Below the pieces are notes generated by a model. That model did not search any database, had not been told where the DNA came from, and saw only the letters and a program-made list of their open reading frames with translations. 64,000 bases of DNA. It comes from Cloeon dipterum. Taxonomy: Eukaryota > Arthropoda > Insecta > Ephemeroptera > Baetidae. The DNA lies in NCBI RefSeq assembly GCF_949628265.1, contig NC_088790.1, positions 23,688,545 to 23,752,544 on the forward strand, read 5' to 3'. The translations under genes were made by a program, and so were the position numbers. This document shows, piece after piece, positions 52,848 to 62,724 of this stretch (the stretch's first letter is position 1; every line of letters starts with the position of its first letter).

Positions 52848-53210
52848 ACTGTGATAGAAACAAATAATTGTTTTGACTTGATTTTAATGTAATTCCTTAT
52901 TCTATACATATTACAGTCAATCGTATCTATAACCTAAATTTAGCATTTTAATCAGCTGATTAACACTGAAATGAATTTAGTCTCACACCGGAAGCTGCAA
53001 GGTATCTTTCCTCGAAAGAAAACAATTATTATGCTTTGTTTAAATGTTGATTCCAACTAGTTGGAAAATAATGTTTTAAAGTAGTTGTGATATTCATTTC
53101 TGTGAGTTCCGTGAAATCACCAAATAATTGTGGCTTTTCCGACGTGGAATAAATAATACATCACCAAGAATCACGGCAGATAGTGACTCCACTGTTGAAA
53201 TGCCTCAGAA
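52848..53210. other. Convergent intergenic spacer ANKRD16 / CFDP1
   Basis: A 363-bp AT-rich spacer between two stop codons on opposite strands. It must hold the 3' UTRs and poly(A) sites of both genes. Nothing else was recognised. Confidence 0.7.
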
Positions 53211-54236
53211 TTAATGATTGCTCTTCCTGGCTGTGGCACGCATTTGCTTTTCGATCTCGAAGCGGCGCAGGTCGGCCCTTTGCAAAAAGTCCTGTCGCTC
53301 CAAAAACCTGAAGAGCAAAGATTATATGATAGAAAACAGCCCTGAAATTTCGAAACGACGAAACGCACCCTTGTTTGCCTCGATTGTGCGTCTGGATCTC
53401 CTCTTCGATGCCCTGCTGCGCTTTGAAATTCTGCCAGTCCATCTTTGACTTTTCCAGGGTGCTCAGTTTAGTTCCTTTGCCCTTGATTTGGGAGAGAATG
53501 CCAGCCAGGCCACCTTTACCTCGCTGCCCGCCCAAAACCAGCCCTCTCGAAGGCGCCGCCTGCTCCACAGGCTTCAAGGTTGACGGGCCAGTCAGTCTAT
53601 TTTATTAATTTTAGACTTTGTCATTGAGAAAATTTGCAAGCAGCCTTACACGTGTGTTTCGCCTGCAAACTCGAAAAATTTCGGCTCCTCCTTCTCTTTT
53701 TTCTCCTCTCGCTTGCTATCACTTTTGCTTGGCTCTTCCGGCTTTGACACAGAGGCGGTGCAACTAGATTCTGTTTTGCTAACAGAGCCGCCCGTGTCCA
53801 ACTTAAACGCGGCCCAAATGTCTTCAGCTCGCTTTTTCTCCTCCTCCTTGCAGACCGGCGCTTCCTCAGCCTTTTCCTCACTTTCTTCCACCTTAGCCTT
53901 TTTTCTTGGCTTTCTGAAGAGAGAATGTCGTGCATTTGACAGGATAAAATTAGACAGGAAACAACGTACTTTAATTTCTTGCTATTGGATCGCCTCTTTT
54001 GACCCGTTTCGGCGTCATTGTCTGAATTCTCTGCGCCTTCCTCTTCATCCCCGGACTTCGATTCTTCCGAGAGCTCATTCAGTTCTCCTGTAAAACACCT
54101 TGTTTACATTCCTGTTTTCCTCGCGTAAGAGAGATGAAGGTTGTGGAAATCAGAGCACTAACAAACCTTCTGGAACGTAATCTTCGTCGTCACTGCAGTC
54201 GCTCTCCGAATCGGCACGGTCCTCCAGGTTGGACAT
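53211..54236 (-). CDS. CFDP1: BCNT/CFDP1 (Yeti) chromatin-remodelling protein
   Basis: Five minus-strand exons join in frame: 54,236-54,167, 54,087-53,970, 53,913-53,650, 53,596-53,369 and 53,307-53,211. They give 258 aa, somewhat shorter than vertebrate CFDP1 (about 299). The N-terminus is acidic and contains SDDEDYVPEGELNELSEES, the hallmark start of the family. A Lys/Glu-rich middle follows, and then the C-terminal BCNT domain. That domain includes LSTLEKSKMDWQNFKAQQG and ends FLERQDFLQRADLRRFEIEK. Family members (yeast Swc5, fly Yeti) are subunits of SWR1/SRCAP-type complexes that exchange H2A for H2A.Z, and the protein should act in the nucleus. Exon 4 begins after AAAATAG; the next AG would break the frame. 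It converges on ANKRD16. Confidence 0.92.
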
Positions 54237-54456
54237 TATTTCAGGCGATCAAAATTCACTTCGAAATTTCGGAAGAATGGAAACGTGCCCTGCTAAAATC
54301 CGGCGTCGATTCTATTGGCCCAAATCCTCGATCACTCCTGGTCCACTTCCTTTGTAAATATGCAATCAGCTTGAACCAATGAGGTTCGAGTTGCTGAATT
54401 TTGTACTTCCCGCCATGCCGAATGTCCGTATAATAATAAGACAGCTGCAAGCGTTG

Positions 54457-54464
54457 TGACGTCA
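54457..54464. promoter_or_regulatory. Full CRE/ATF palindrome upstream of CFDP1
   Basis: TGACGTCA lies 221 bp upstream of the CFDP1 start codon. On the same (minus) strand a CCAAT sequence is found about 20 bp further upstream. This is a plausible housekeeping promoter arrangement; function is inferred from the consensus only. Confidence 0.35.
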
Positions 54465-54696
54465 TTCCCTGATCTGACGGGATTGGCTTTTAAAATATTC
54501 TTATTCATTTCATTGGCTGTTGAGGTGAAAATTTTAAAATTCGCGGTTGATATTTCATTTCGTTTGTGTCTTGAACTTAAGAACCTGAAGATAAGTCCTA
54601 GTCCATTTAGTCCAATTTGACGGCGGCAAACTAATAGTATATTTATTATATACTCTAGTTAATTCTTCTTTTAACAAATAAATTCCGACTCCATTT

Positions 54697-54840
54697 AGTC
54701 CTGGTAGAGGTTAAATTACGAATCGCTCAACAAACACCCAAATTTTCACTGTCGAATTACTGATTTTTGTCGTTTTTTGTAACAAGGAAATTCGCGTTTG
54801 GTTTTGTTGAGGAATGCGCAATGTTTCCGCTACAAAGAGG
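54697..54840. mobile_element. MITE-like element, family A, decayed copy
   Basis: Retains AGTCCTGGT at the left, CGCTCAACAAACACCCAAAT, and CAAGGAAATTCGCGTTTGG in the interior. Terminal repeats are degraded. Confidence 0.7.
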
Positions 54841-54987
54841 TTTAAGATTTTGTAAAAAATTAAGTAGTGGTAGGGTGTAACATGGGAAAGCTAGCAGGTA
54901 AAGAACAAATAATGTCTAACTTAATGTCGTAAAATATTTAAAATTTATTGTTACATTACGTGGCGTATTTAGTTCATTTAACAATTT

Positions 54988-55227
54988 TTGAATCTGACAC
55001 ACAGACACAGGATATATGTACGACTGTTTTTTATCGACTTGGGTCCTGTGTCTACCATCCTTCCTGTCCTTATGAAAGAGAAGAAAGGAAATTCTGTGAT
55101 TCCTATAGTTCTTTGTATCCATGAGAATGATCAAGATGCGAAAATTCTTAATGCAGAAGTAACAGGATTGTTTGACTCATTCTTAAATCCTGATCTTGTT
55201 TACATCTTTATTTCAATTTTATTCTGA
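54988..55227 (+). pseudogene. Isolated ORF, possible exon or fossil of a coding sequence
   Basis: A plus-strand frame contains FFIDLGPVSTILPVLMKEKK and later NDQDAKILNAEVTGLFDSFL, with protein-like amino-acid order and a stop at 55,225. A possible acceptor (CACACAGACACAG) precedes it, but no upstream plus-strand exon was found in the preceding 700 bp. The ORF overlaps the probable 3' UTR of the minus-strand THAP gene. It could be a terminal exon of an undetected gene, a relic of a transposon ORF, or chance. Not recognised with certainty. Confidence 0.25.
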
Positions 55228-55271
55228 TGGAAATTATTTAACAAATTTAAGACGATTCAGGTTTCAACGTA

Positions 55272-58200
55272 TTATTTCTTGCTAACTCTCCTCCTTTTAG
55301 CATGTTTGCCTTTTGAACTGTTGTCAACTGCTTTCCTTTTAGCCTTTCCTTCTTTTCTTTGAAAGATTTCTCTGTTGATTTGGTTAATTCTAATCTGACG
55401 CCTCATTTCGAAAAAGAGGCGGATGATTTTGGTGCGGTAATTGCGGTGCTTTTCCTTCACAGCTTTGATGAAACTAAATTAAATATTAACCAATTAGAAA
55501 TATAAATAATCGAAATCAATTAAAGAATTTCTTACGCTTTGGTCTGGTTAGGCTGCCTGGAAATAGAGTTTTTGTTCAGATCCCTAAACATGGCGTCCAG
55601 CTTTTTGACTTTTTTGACGAGATTGATCGATGCCGAGGCTGTCTCGGATTGCGGCCTGTCTTCCACCATCCAGTCTGGCTTTTTGCGTTTCTCCCTTTCT
55701 CTCGTCTTGCCTTTCACCTCAGGCAGCAATGTGCCCAAAGTAAAAGCCATTTCCTCCGCCAAGTGGCTCAAGCCCGCCATGTAGCACGGATCTTGCTCTG
55801 AATCAGGCGGGGTCCAGTCAGCGTTCCATTCCTCAGCAGTTTCGCCCTCGTTGCTGTCAGTCTCCACCTCGTCCCAATCTGCATCTTTGTCTTCCTCTGC
55901 GTCCTCAACACTGCTTTTGTACATCGTGTATACCACAGTCTCAGCACCACTGTAGCCCAACAAACTTCTGCCATCTGAAGATGGATGATTTTTTAATATG
56001 GTGCCTTCCTTCTCGATCATTTTGCCCAATTCTATGTTGCCCTAAAAAAGGAACATATAATATTTTATTAGTTAGTTGGAAAAATATCACCTATTTGGAA
56101 AAATTAATAATTACAAGTTTGAAATTCAAATTAAACAGCTGAAAATTTAACTTGTATTAAGAAAATTCCAATTTAGCCATCTTAGATTGCTTTAAATTTA
56201 TTAAAAACATTATGACAGAACCCAAAAATTTTAAATAGCTCAAAATAGCATGATTTGTGTTCATTTTACGAACCCGTGACAATTAAAAGATAAGAAAATA
56301 ATTGAAACCAGATTTTAAATGTAAATGAAATCCATAAATTAGTATAAATTCTTATGATTGAATTTTTGTTTTATAAAATAGAAAAAAATCCATAAGCCCG
56401 AATTGTGCTTTTCTATCGTAACTCAATGAATAAGGCAAAATGCAATTTTAATTACCAAGAGTGATAGGATGCCAATTCCCTGCTCATTGAATACCCTTTC
56501 AATCACTGCAGCGTTTGCTTTTCGACTAGGCACTCCGAAATTGTTGCAGAGACACAGCATTTTCATCCGTTCTTCAGCTTGAGTCACATCAGGTTGAGTG
56601 TTGGCTCCAAACATGGTCCGCCATAGACCTAGGAATTTCTTAAGGCTATCCAGGCTGAGCTGCGAGGTCAGGATCACGACCTTTTCGCCTGGGAACTTCT
56701 GATCTAAGTGCTCATAAAGCAGGGGAAGGGCTTTGCAGCACAAGTCGATCGAAACTTGAGAAGCCACCATGTTCAGTCTTGCTGTTCCCGAGTTCTTGGT
56801 CAAAACTCGTGCATTCCTCACTGCCTCAGAAATATGGAGCAATTGTTCACATTGTTCAGTCAATTGGCGACCAAACGGGAGTTTCTCAGCTGGAATGTTT
56901 GCTTCCAGGCGGTCCTCACTGACACTAAGAAGGTCGTTGAACACGCCGCCACCTTCACAGACTACGGCGGTCGCCTAGATAGGGAGAACAATTTCTCGTG
57001 ATATTATTTTTTTCAAAACATAATTTAACTTGGGCATTATAGTTCATGAATCAAATCATATTATTTATTAAATTTGCTCACCTCAAACGCACGCCGTTCC
57101 TCTTCACCTCGAGTGCTGCCAAGTGCCCTCAGAGCCTCTGCCACCTTTGAGGAAAACACATCTGACGGAATTTTCTTATTCAGAGTATCCTTAGTCAGAG
57201 GGTTTTGTGGCATTTCTGAATTGACCAGTTCCTCCAGAGCCCATCGAGAGGCCACAAGCTTTCCATTTTCCTCCTGAGGATTCAAATCAATCCCTTCATC
57301 TAGAAGGCGATTGCAGAGGAGTTTCAGGCAGTGCGACGCCTCCGGCACCAGAAACACAGGTTCCTGCGTGGCAGGGTGCGAGAAGAAGGGCTTTTCCGCG
57401 CTAACCAGCAGCTTCTTCATCAGCTTCTGGTTCTCTTCTCTTAAATCGCAAGCAACGGCGACCACCGTGAAGTCAGCCTTGTGGAGCGCGGTCAGGATTT
57501 CCATCAGAGTTTCCTGCTTCATTATTTGACCGAATTCGTAGTAGACCGGCTGCGTCCAGGGCGAAAACAGGCCGGACACCTGGGCCACCTGCATGAAGCG
57601 GAGCGGCCCCACGACCTGGTCCTTCGTCCTGCTGACCGCCAGTTTGTAGGCGACGGGCACCCTGCCGAAACTGAGCACGCACACCCTGAGCAGCGGCTGC
57701 AACGCCTTTCCTGCGCATTCCATCAGGTGGATGACGCCTTCCATCAATCCAGGATGGATCTCCACAGACGCTAGGAACTCATGCAATTCTGATGCGGACG
57801 GCAGCGGCACAGTCTCGCCAATAATTGAGTACGCGCGTTCACCTGTCAAGGATTTATGAAAAAGCTTTAGAAAATAGTCGCCTGTCTAAAATTCCTAATA
57901 AAAATAATTTTTATCACCTATCACTGAATTTGCCAAAATGATTGTATTAGAATAAATCATTTGTTGAGCAAGATTTTAATCTAAAGGTAAGAAAACAATA
58001 CCATTTTACCTGTGGTCAAAAGGGCCAGTGCCGAGTTGAATTCATGCTCGCTCCACGGGATGCTTTTCTTCCACACCATTCTGTCCAGCTGCACCTTGGT
58101 GAAGTGTTTGTACAGCGCTGTCATCGTTTCTGCGTCTTTCTCCTTCGTCACTTCAAGATCAGTCTTCAATTTTGCTATTTTCGCGTCGATGATGGCCAGT

Positions 58201-60315
58201 TTTTCGTTTGACTCCTTTATTTGCTGTTTCAGTTGGGCAGACTTTTTATTCTGCTCCATCAGCATCAAATTGGTGTCTTCTAGGAACTGACTGATGAAAA
58301 TAATTGCATTACTGTGCTGCTCACTTTAAATCATAATTTAAAAAAAACATAACTAGAACTATGATTATATACATAATGTGGCGGTGTAATTTACCTGCTC
58401 ACAACTTCAGCTGGGTACTTTTCAAAGCAGTATTGTGACTTTACCGCGTGTTCTGGCACGTTGTCATCATAAACTCTTGAGCAAATGCTGCAAAAATACA
58501 AACAAATCAAATGATATGGCAAAATTATCAGCATTAATTGATTTGACAGAATGAGGAGAGCTGTGTGTCAATGTGTCAATTGACAAGGCAAATTTTTGCA
58601 GACTCGCCCGTGCAAAGAATAAGGGTCTCCTTTTTCCAGTAATATGCAATTAAATATATTACGTGAGCTCACCTTTTGTATGCTGCTGATTCATTAAATG
58701 CCACTGAGAGCAGAAGTTTCAGAGCAGCATTCTCGAATTTGTCCTCGTCTGGCTTTTCCGCAGGTTTGGGATCAACATTGGACTGCGGAGCGTCCTTCAC
58801 CTCAGCCACAGCAGCCCTATTAATACAAATTTTAAAACTTTCAAGCAGACGAAACTCTATTAATTTACTTGGGCTGCTTTTGGTTGTTACTTCCCGAATC
58901 GGTGGGAAAATTTGGCACTCCTGGAGCATCCTCAGCAATGTTTTTAGCTTTGACCGTTGCCTTTTCACTGGCCAGCGCGTCTTTTAGAGATGGTTTTGCA
59001 GGTTTGGGATCGACATTGGGCTGCAGCGCGTTCTCCACCTCAGCCACAGCACCCCTACTAATGTATTAATACAAATTTTAAGTCTCTCAAAGCAGATGAA
59101 ACTCTATTTACTTACTTTGGCTGCACTTGGTTGTTTCTCCCAGAATCTGTAGGAAAATTTGGCACTCCTAGAGCATCCTCAGCAACTTCTTCAGCTTTAA
59201 CCGGTACGTCAATGGCGTCAAAAAGAGCCAGCACATCTTTTAAGGATGGCTCGCCATCATCCGGGTCGCATTCAACTTTGATGTATGTAGTATCTATGTC
59301 AGTCTCCACCCTTAAACATCCCCTATTAATTTTATATATGTAATGTATAATTTTGATGTAGTACTTAATAGGTTGCAAAGCTTCTTTTACAGGTTTCTGA
59401 ATTTTCGCATCGCCTGAGCACGTTTGCTTAGTTTCTTCTTGTTGTAGATTTTTCTTCGTCCTTCAAAAACACTTTTAATTAATTTCATTATCATTTTCAC
59501 TCACTCCTGAACTTGTTATAACATTTCTTTTTTTTAATGCAGAAAAATTTAATCAACAGGCATTCACATAAGAAAGGATTTTAGGTCAGAAAATCAACCT
59601 CAAAGATGGGCATCAACCGTTTAAATGTAATGCAGCTGCCCTGCAACCTGCGGTGCCCCTAAAGTGCGGGGCTCGCCTCAAGAAATATATTTTTAGAGGC
59701 CGTGGCCGAATTTACTGTTTTGGTTAGCTTTGCACAAAGTTGCGGAGCTCTCAAGGCCTAAAATAAAAAATTAGACGCACCCTCGAAACCACTGATCCGC
59801 TAACAATAAGTCTACAGATTCTGATATATATCTGAATCCTAATGATAAAAAGCAATAATAATTGGATCTCACTCTTTCGGTCTTTTGCTCTCCTCAATGT
59901 CAATGAGTGGAGGATCATCATCTTCATATTCCTCCGGGTCCTGTCCTGGAAGGCACCGATCAGGCACTGCACTACGAAGCAGGATTTGGTCATTTGCAAG
60001 AAGTGCTCCAGTTTTGACCACGCGCTCAATTTTGGCAGTGATATACTGCTGTGCACTAAAGTGCCGGGAGCACACTCGTAAGTTGTTCCAGTTGTCCTGG
60101 TTTGGATCTATACTGAGCACTTCACACCATTTCTCTCGACAGTTCCGCGGAAATCTAAAGAAGCGAACGCCAATCACAGGATGCACCTGAATTAAATTTT
60201 GACGAACTTAATTTCTTCCAAATCACAGAATTTGGTATTAATTTACCTCTCGGAACCTTGGCGACGAGAATAGAGATTTAGAGGTCGTAGTGCAGCCCTC
60301 CACACTGCACTGCAT
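55272..60315 (-). CDS. THAP-domain protein derived from a P-element-type transposase
   Basis: Twelve minus-strand exons join in frame: 60,315-60,247, 60,186-59,873, 59,460-59,365, 59,322-59,116, 59,054-58,869, 58,816-58,673, 58,487-58,395, 58,290-58,010, 57,842-57,082, 56,974-56,456, 56,041-55,536 and 55,473-55,272. They encode about 1,125 aa. Residues 1-95 form a THAP (C2CH) zinc finger: Cys3, Cys8, FFRFP, a conserved Trp, VCSRHF, and AVPDRCLP in the AVPTIF position. A duplicated linker follows (about 128-338), then a coiled coil (about 375-420). The P-element RNase H-like core spans about 430-720 and the C-terminal transposase block 718-890 (LDSLKKFLGLWRTMFGAN). A tail rich in Asp/Glu/Trp and then Lys/Arg (KGKHAKRRRVSKK) ends the protein. 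The first catalytic Asp region reads LSFGRV, the second keeps Asp596, and the D-x-L-E motif reads DSLK. It is probably a nuclear DNA-binding protein without transposase activity. A minus-strand AATAAA lies at 55,207-55,212. Confidence 0.85.
58673..59322 (-). repeat. Tandem duplicated exon-intron units inside the THAP gene
   Basis: Exons 4 (59,322-59,116), 5 (59,054-58,869) and the first part of 6 (58,816-58,673) are homologous. Exons 4 and 5 share AEDALGVPNFPTDSG / AEDAPGVPNFPTDSG and end NNQ-x-QPK. Exons 5 and 6 share AVAEV, NVDPKPA. Each is preceded by a short phase-2 intron ending TTAATAG or TTAGTAG followed by GG. This indicates tandem duplication of a unit of about 250 bp containing one exon and one intron. 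Confidence 0.85.
59323..59364 (-). other. Putative 42-nt in-frame intron (THAP gene intron 3)
   Basis: GTACTA...TTAATAG separates exons 3 and 4. Its 3' end matches those of the duplicated introns 4 (61 nt) and 5 (52 nt), which marks it as an intron. It contains no stop and is a multiple of three, so retention would simply add 14 residues (starting YYIKIIHYIYK in the unspliced frame). Confidence 0.6.
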
Positions 60316-61220
60316 TTTGGATTCCTAAGTCAAAGGCGCTTTAAAATCCGACTGTGAAAATAAGGACGTACATAGATTTAAAATAAAAATACAAAAATGT
60401 TATAATATTTACATAAAATGGAAAGTTAATATTTGTGACTAATTGTGACAGTATATTAAAAATTATAAACAATAGATAATTGCAGTTCAGTATGAGCTAC
60501 ATGTGCGTTATTAAACATAACACAATGTAAATTTGATCAATTTCAAAAAATTCATGCAGTGACAGCAGTTGTGCATCGTTCATCAAAGCGTCGAATTTGT
60601 AGAGGTAACTGAAAACACTGCCAATTCTCTATTTTGCAAGAAGGATTATATGACAATTACAAACCAAGCCCAAAATTTGGAGAGCAGTCTATGAAATCGC
60701 TTAACTTCGACTAAACACGTGAACGCGCAACGCGTCCGGCCGAGTCTAGCAAAACAAGCCTTCAAAGCAAGGAAGAAACGGGAGGGGTCATGGGAGGGAA
60801 ATTATTTTAAACAAAAGTGGCGCGAAAGATTTTGGTGGCACACTGAACACTGAACTTGCCAACAATGCTAACTTGGCCTCGGAAGGTTGCTGAAAAACAG
60901 GAACAACTCATGCTGATCTAACTCGCAATTTCCACTACATATGTAACACAATCTGTCTTCACATTCACAAGATTTTTTTTGTTTAAAGTTTTTTTTATCT
61001 CAGCGCCTGACTGTAGAGAGCTTTCCACTTGAAAGGATTGGTTGAAAAAGGGGGCGTGACCACACACCAGATGATTCGACTAGCTCTCGATCTCAAAACA
61101 CAAACATAGCATAAAAAACAATATTATCAGTTTATTTTATTGCTAGCCATAATCCTCGATTGAGATTTTTGCTGGAGCCAAATATAAAGACACAACGTTT
61201 ATTTTAATAATACGTTCAAA
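60316..61220. promoter_or_regulatory. Divergent intergenic region THAP gene / SNIP1
   Basis: 905 bp separate two start codons pointing away from each other, so both promoters must lie here. CpGs are locally enriched at about 60,700-60,850. An inverted CCAAT (ATTGG, about 61,037) followed by GGGGGCGTGAC lies about 180 bp before the SNIP1 ATG. No TATA box or start site could be fixed. No ORF of interest. Confidence 0.5.
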
Positions 61221-62724
61221 ATGTAAGTTTGTTTCATTGACGTGGAAGTTGGATTATTTTGCTCTCGGGAGTTCAAGGCTACAAAATACAAACGGCTGTT
61301 GTTCTACTTTCACAGAAATAATCTAAATTTTTCCTTTTCATTCAAAATTTTCACAACGGCTGGCTTGAATAAGTTGTTTTTAATACATTTTTTTGCTTGA
61401 CTCGAATTTCCAGGAGATCACCTTCGAGAACGTCTTCATCCACGCGCCATCACCAACACAGGACAGCCACAAAGAGTAGAAGACGCTCAGACTCTTCTGA
61501 TTCAAATTCTGGTGGAGATGTGAGGCGCAGAGAAAAGTCCAGGAATGAGAGAAGGCCGAAACGCACAAGAAGTCGCTCGAGTTCGTCGAGTGAAGGTTCA
61601 AAGAGGAGGCGGAATGATGCGAAAGGACGCGTTAAGAAGGAACGCAGCAGGTCTGCATCTCCGGAAGTGGACGATTGGAGGCACAGACAGAGGCGCGGGA
61701 ATGACGAAAGAAGAGGAGGCCGAGGCGGTCGTGGTGCTAGGTAATTCTATTTTATTCTTATAAAGGAAGAGCAATTATTAACAATTAATATAAATTATTC
61801 TTCAGAGGAGGCCGAGGAGGCTTCCGGGGGCGGGGTCGGGGGCGGCGCGGGCCTGGTGAGGAGGAGAGTTTCGAGTGGGGCAAGCAGGCCGACAGGGAGG
61901 AAAAGCCGGAGGTCAAGGTGGAGAAGGAGCAGCCCAACTTCGGACTGTCCGGCAAGCTGACTGAGGCCGCCAACATGGTCAATGGCGTCGTCGTCAAGTA
62001 CTCGGAGCCACCAGAAGCGAGGAAGTCCACCAAGCGCTGGCGTTTCTACGTCTTCAAGGGAGAAGAGACGCTGCCCACGCTATACATTCACAGACAGAGC
62101 GCCTATTTGATAGGTTAGTCCACTTTATATGAAATGCAAAATTTTCCAGGAAATTTCCTTAATATCAGATTGGCTGGAAAATTGCAAATTGTCTTAAATT
62201 AATTGCTCCAATTTTTCTCAGGGGTGTTTTTTTTACATAAAAAGCCATTTTATTAGCTTGTAGGCTAAATTTCAGAAAAAAATAATCGATTTTTTCCCTC
62301 CCTTGCTGAAAAAATTCTAATTGACCTAATTCTGCAAGTACTCAGATAAAAACATCTGTGGCTACGCACAACCTGAAGCTTATTTCTTAATTTTGAAGGT
62401 AAAGACAGACGCGTGGCAGACATTCGACTGGACCACCCGTCCATCTCTGCGCAGCACGCGGCCCTGCAGTACCGGCTGGTGTCAATCAAGTCTGATGATG
62501 GCGTGCGCTCCTTCAAAGCCATTCGGCCGTACATTATTGACCTCGAGTCCTCCAATGGAACCTTCCTCAACAACAAGAAAATCGAGCCAAAGCGTTACGT
62601 GGAGCTGAAAGAAAAGGACGTGCTTAAGTTTGGATTCAGTTCGCGTGAATATGTGGTGCTGCACGAGCACAGCCAGGACAATGACAGTGCTGAGGAAATC
62701 GTTGACGAAGGCCCTAATGCTTAA
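61221..62724 (+). CDS. SNIP1: SNIP1 homologue (FHA-domain splicing/transcription factor)
   Basis: Four exons join in frame: 61,221-61,222, 61,414-61,740, 61,806-62,113 and 62,399-62,724. They give 320 aa, against about 396 in human. Residues 2-105 are an Arg/Ser-rich region, followed by an RGG/FRGRGRGR stretch (to about 125). A conserved block then runs NFGLSGKLTEAANMVNGVVV, and an FHA domain spans about 190-300. FHA key positions seen are Ser229 and His232 (SISAQH) and Asn265-Gly266 (SSNGTF). The usual Gly-Arg is Gly213-Lys214. The ending LKEKDVLKFGFSSREYVVLH is typical of SNIP1/Pml1. SNIP1 is a nuclear component of activated spliceosomes (RES-complex relative), and in mammals it also represses SMAD/p300 signalling. 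The initiator ATG is split by intron 1 (AT|G). An AATAAA lies just past the stop (62,729-62,734). Divergent from the THAP gene. Confidence 0.92.

Larger units (their letters stand above)
54237..55271. other. Intergenic: CFDP1 promoter side and 3' flank of the THAP gene
   Basis: Holds the upstream region of CFDP1 (54,237 to about 54,600), a decayed MITE A copy (54,697-54,840), an isolated plus-strand ORF (54,988-55,227), and a minus-strand AATAAA at 55,207-55,212 that probably ends the THAP-gene transcript about 60 nt past its stop. Confidence 0.7.

Noticed and set aside
54134..54382. 82-aa plus-strand ORF
   Set aside because: Antisense of CFDP1 exon 1 and its promoter.
57473..57774. ORFs of 81 and 97 aa in other frames
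   Set aside because: Shadows of exon 9 of the THAP/P-element gene, which is GC-rich there.
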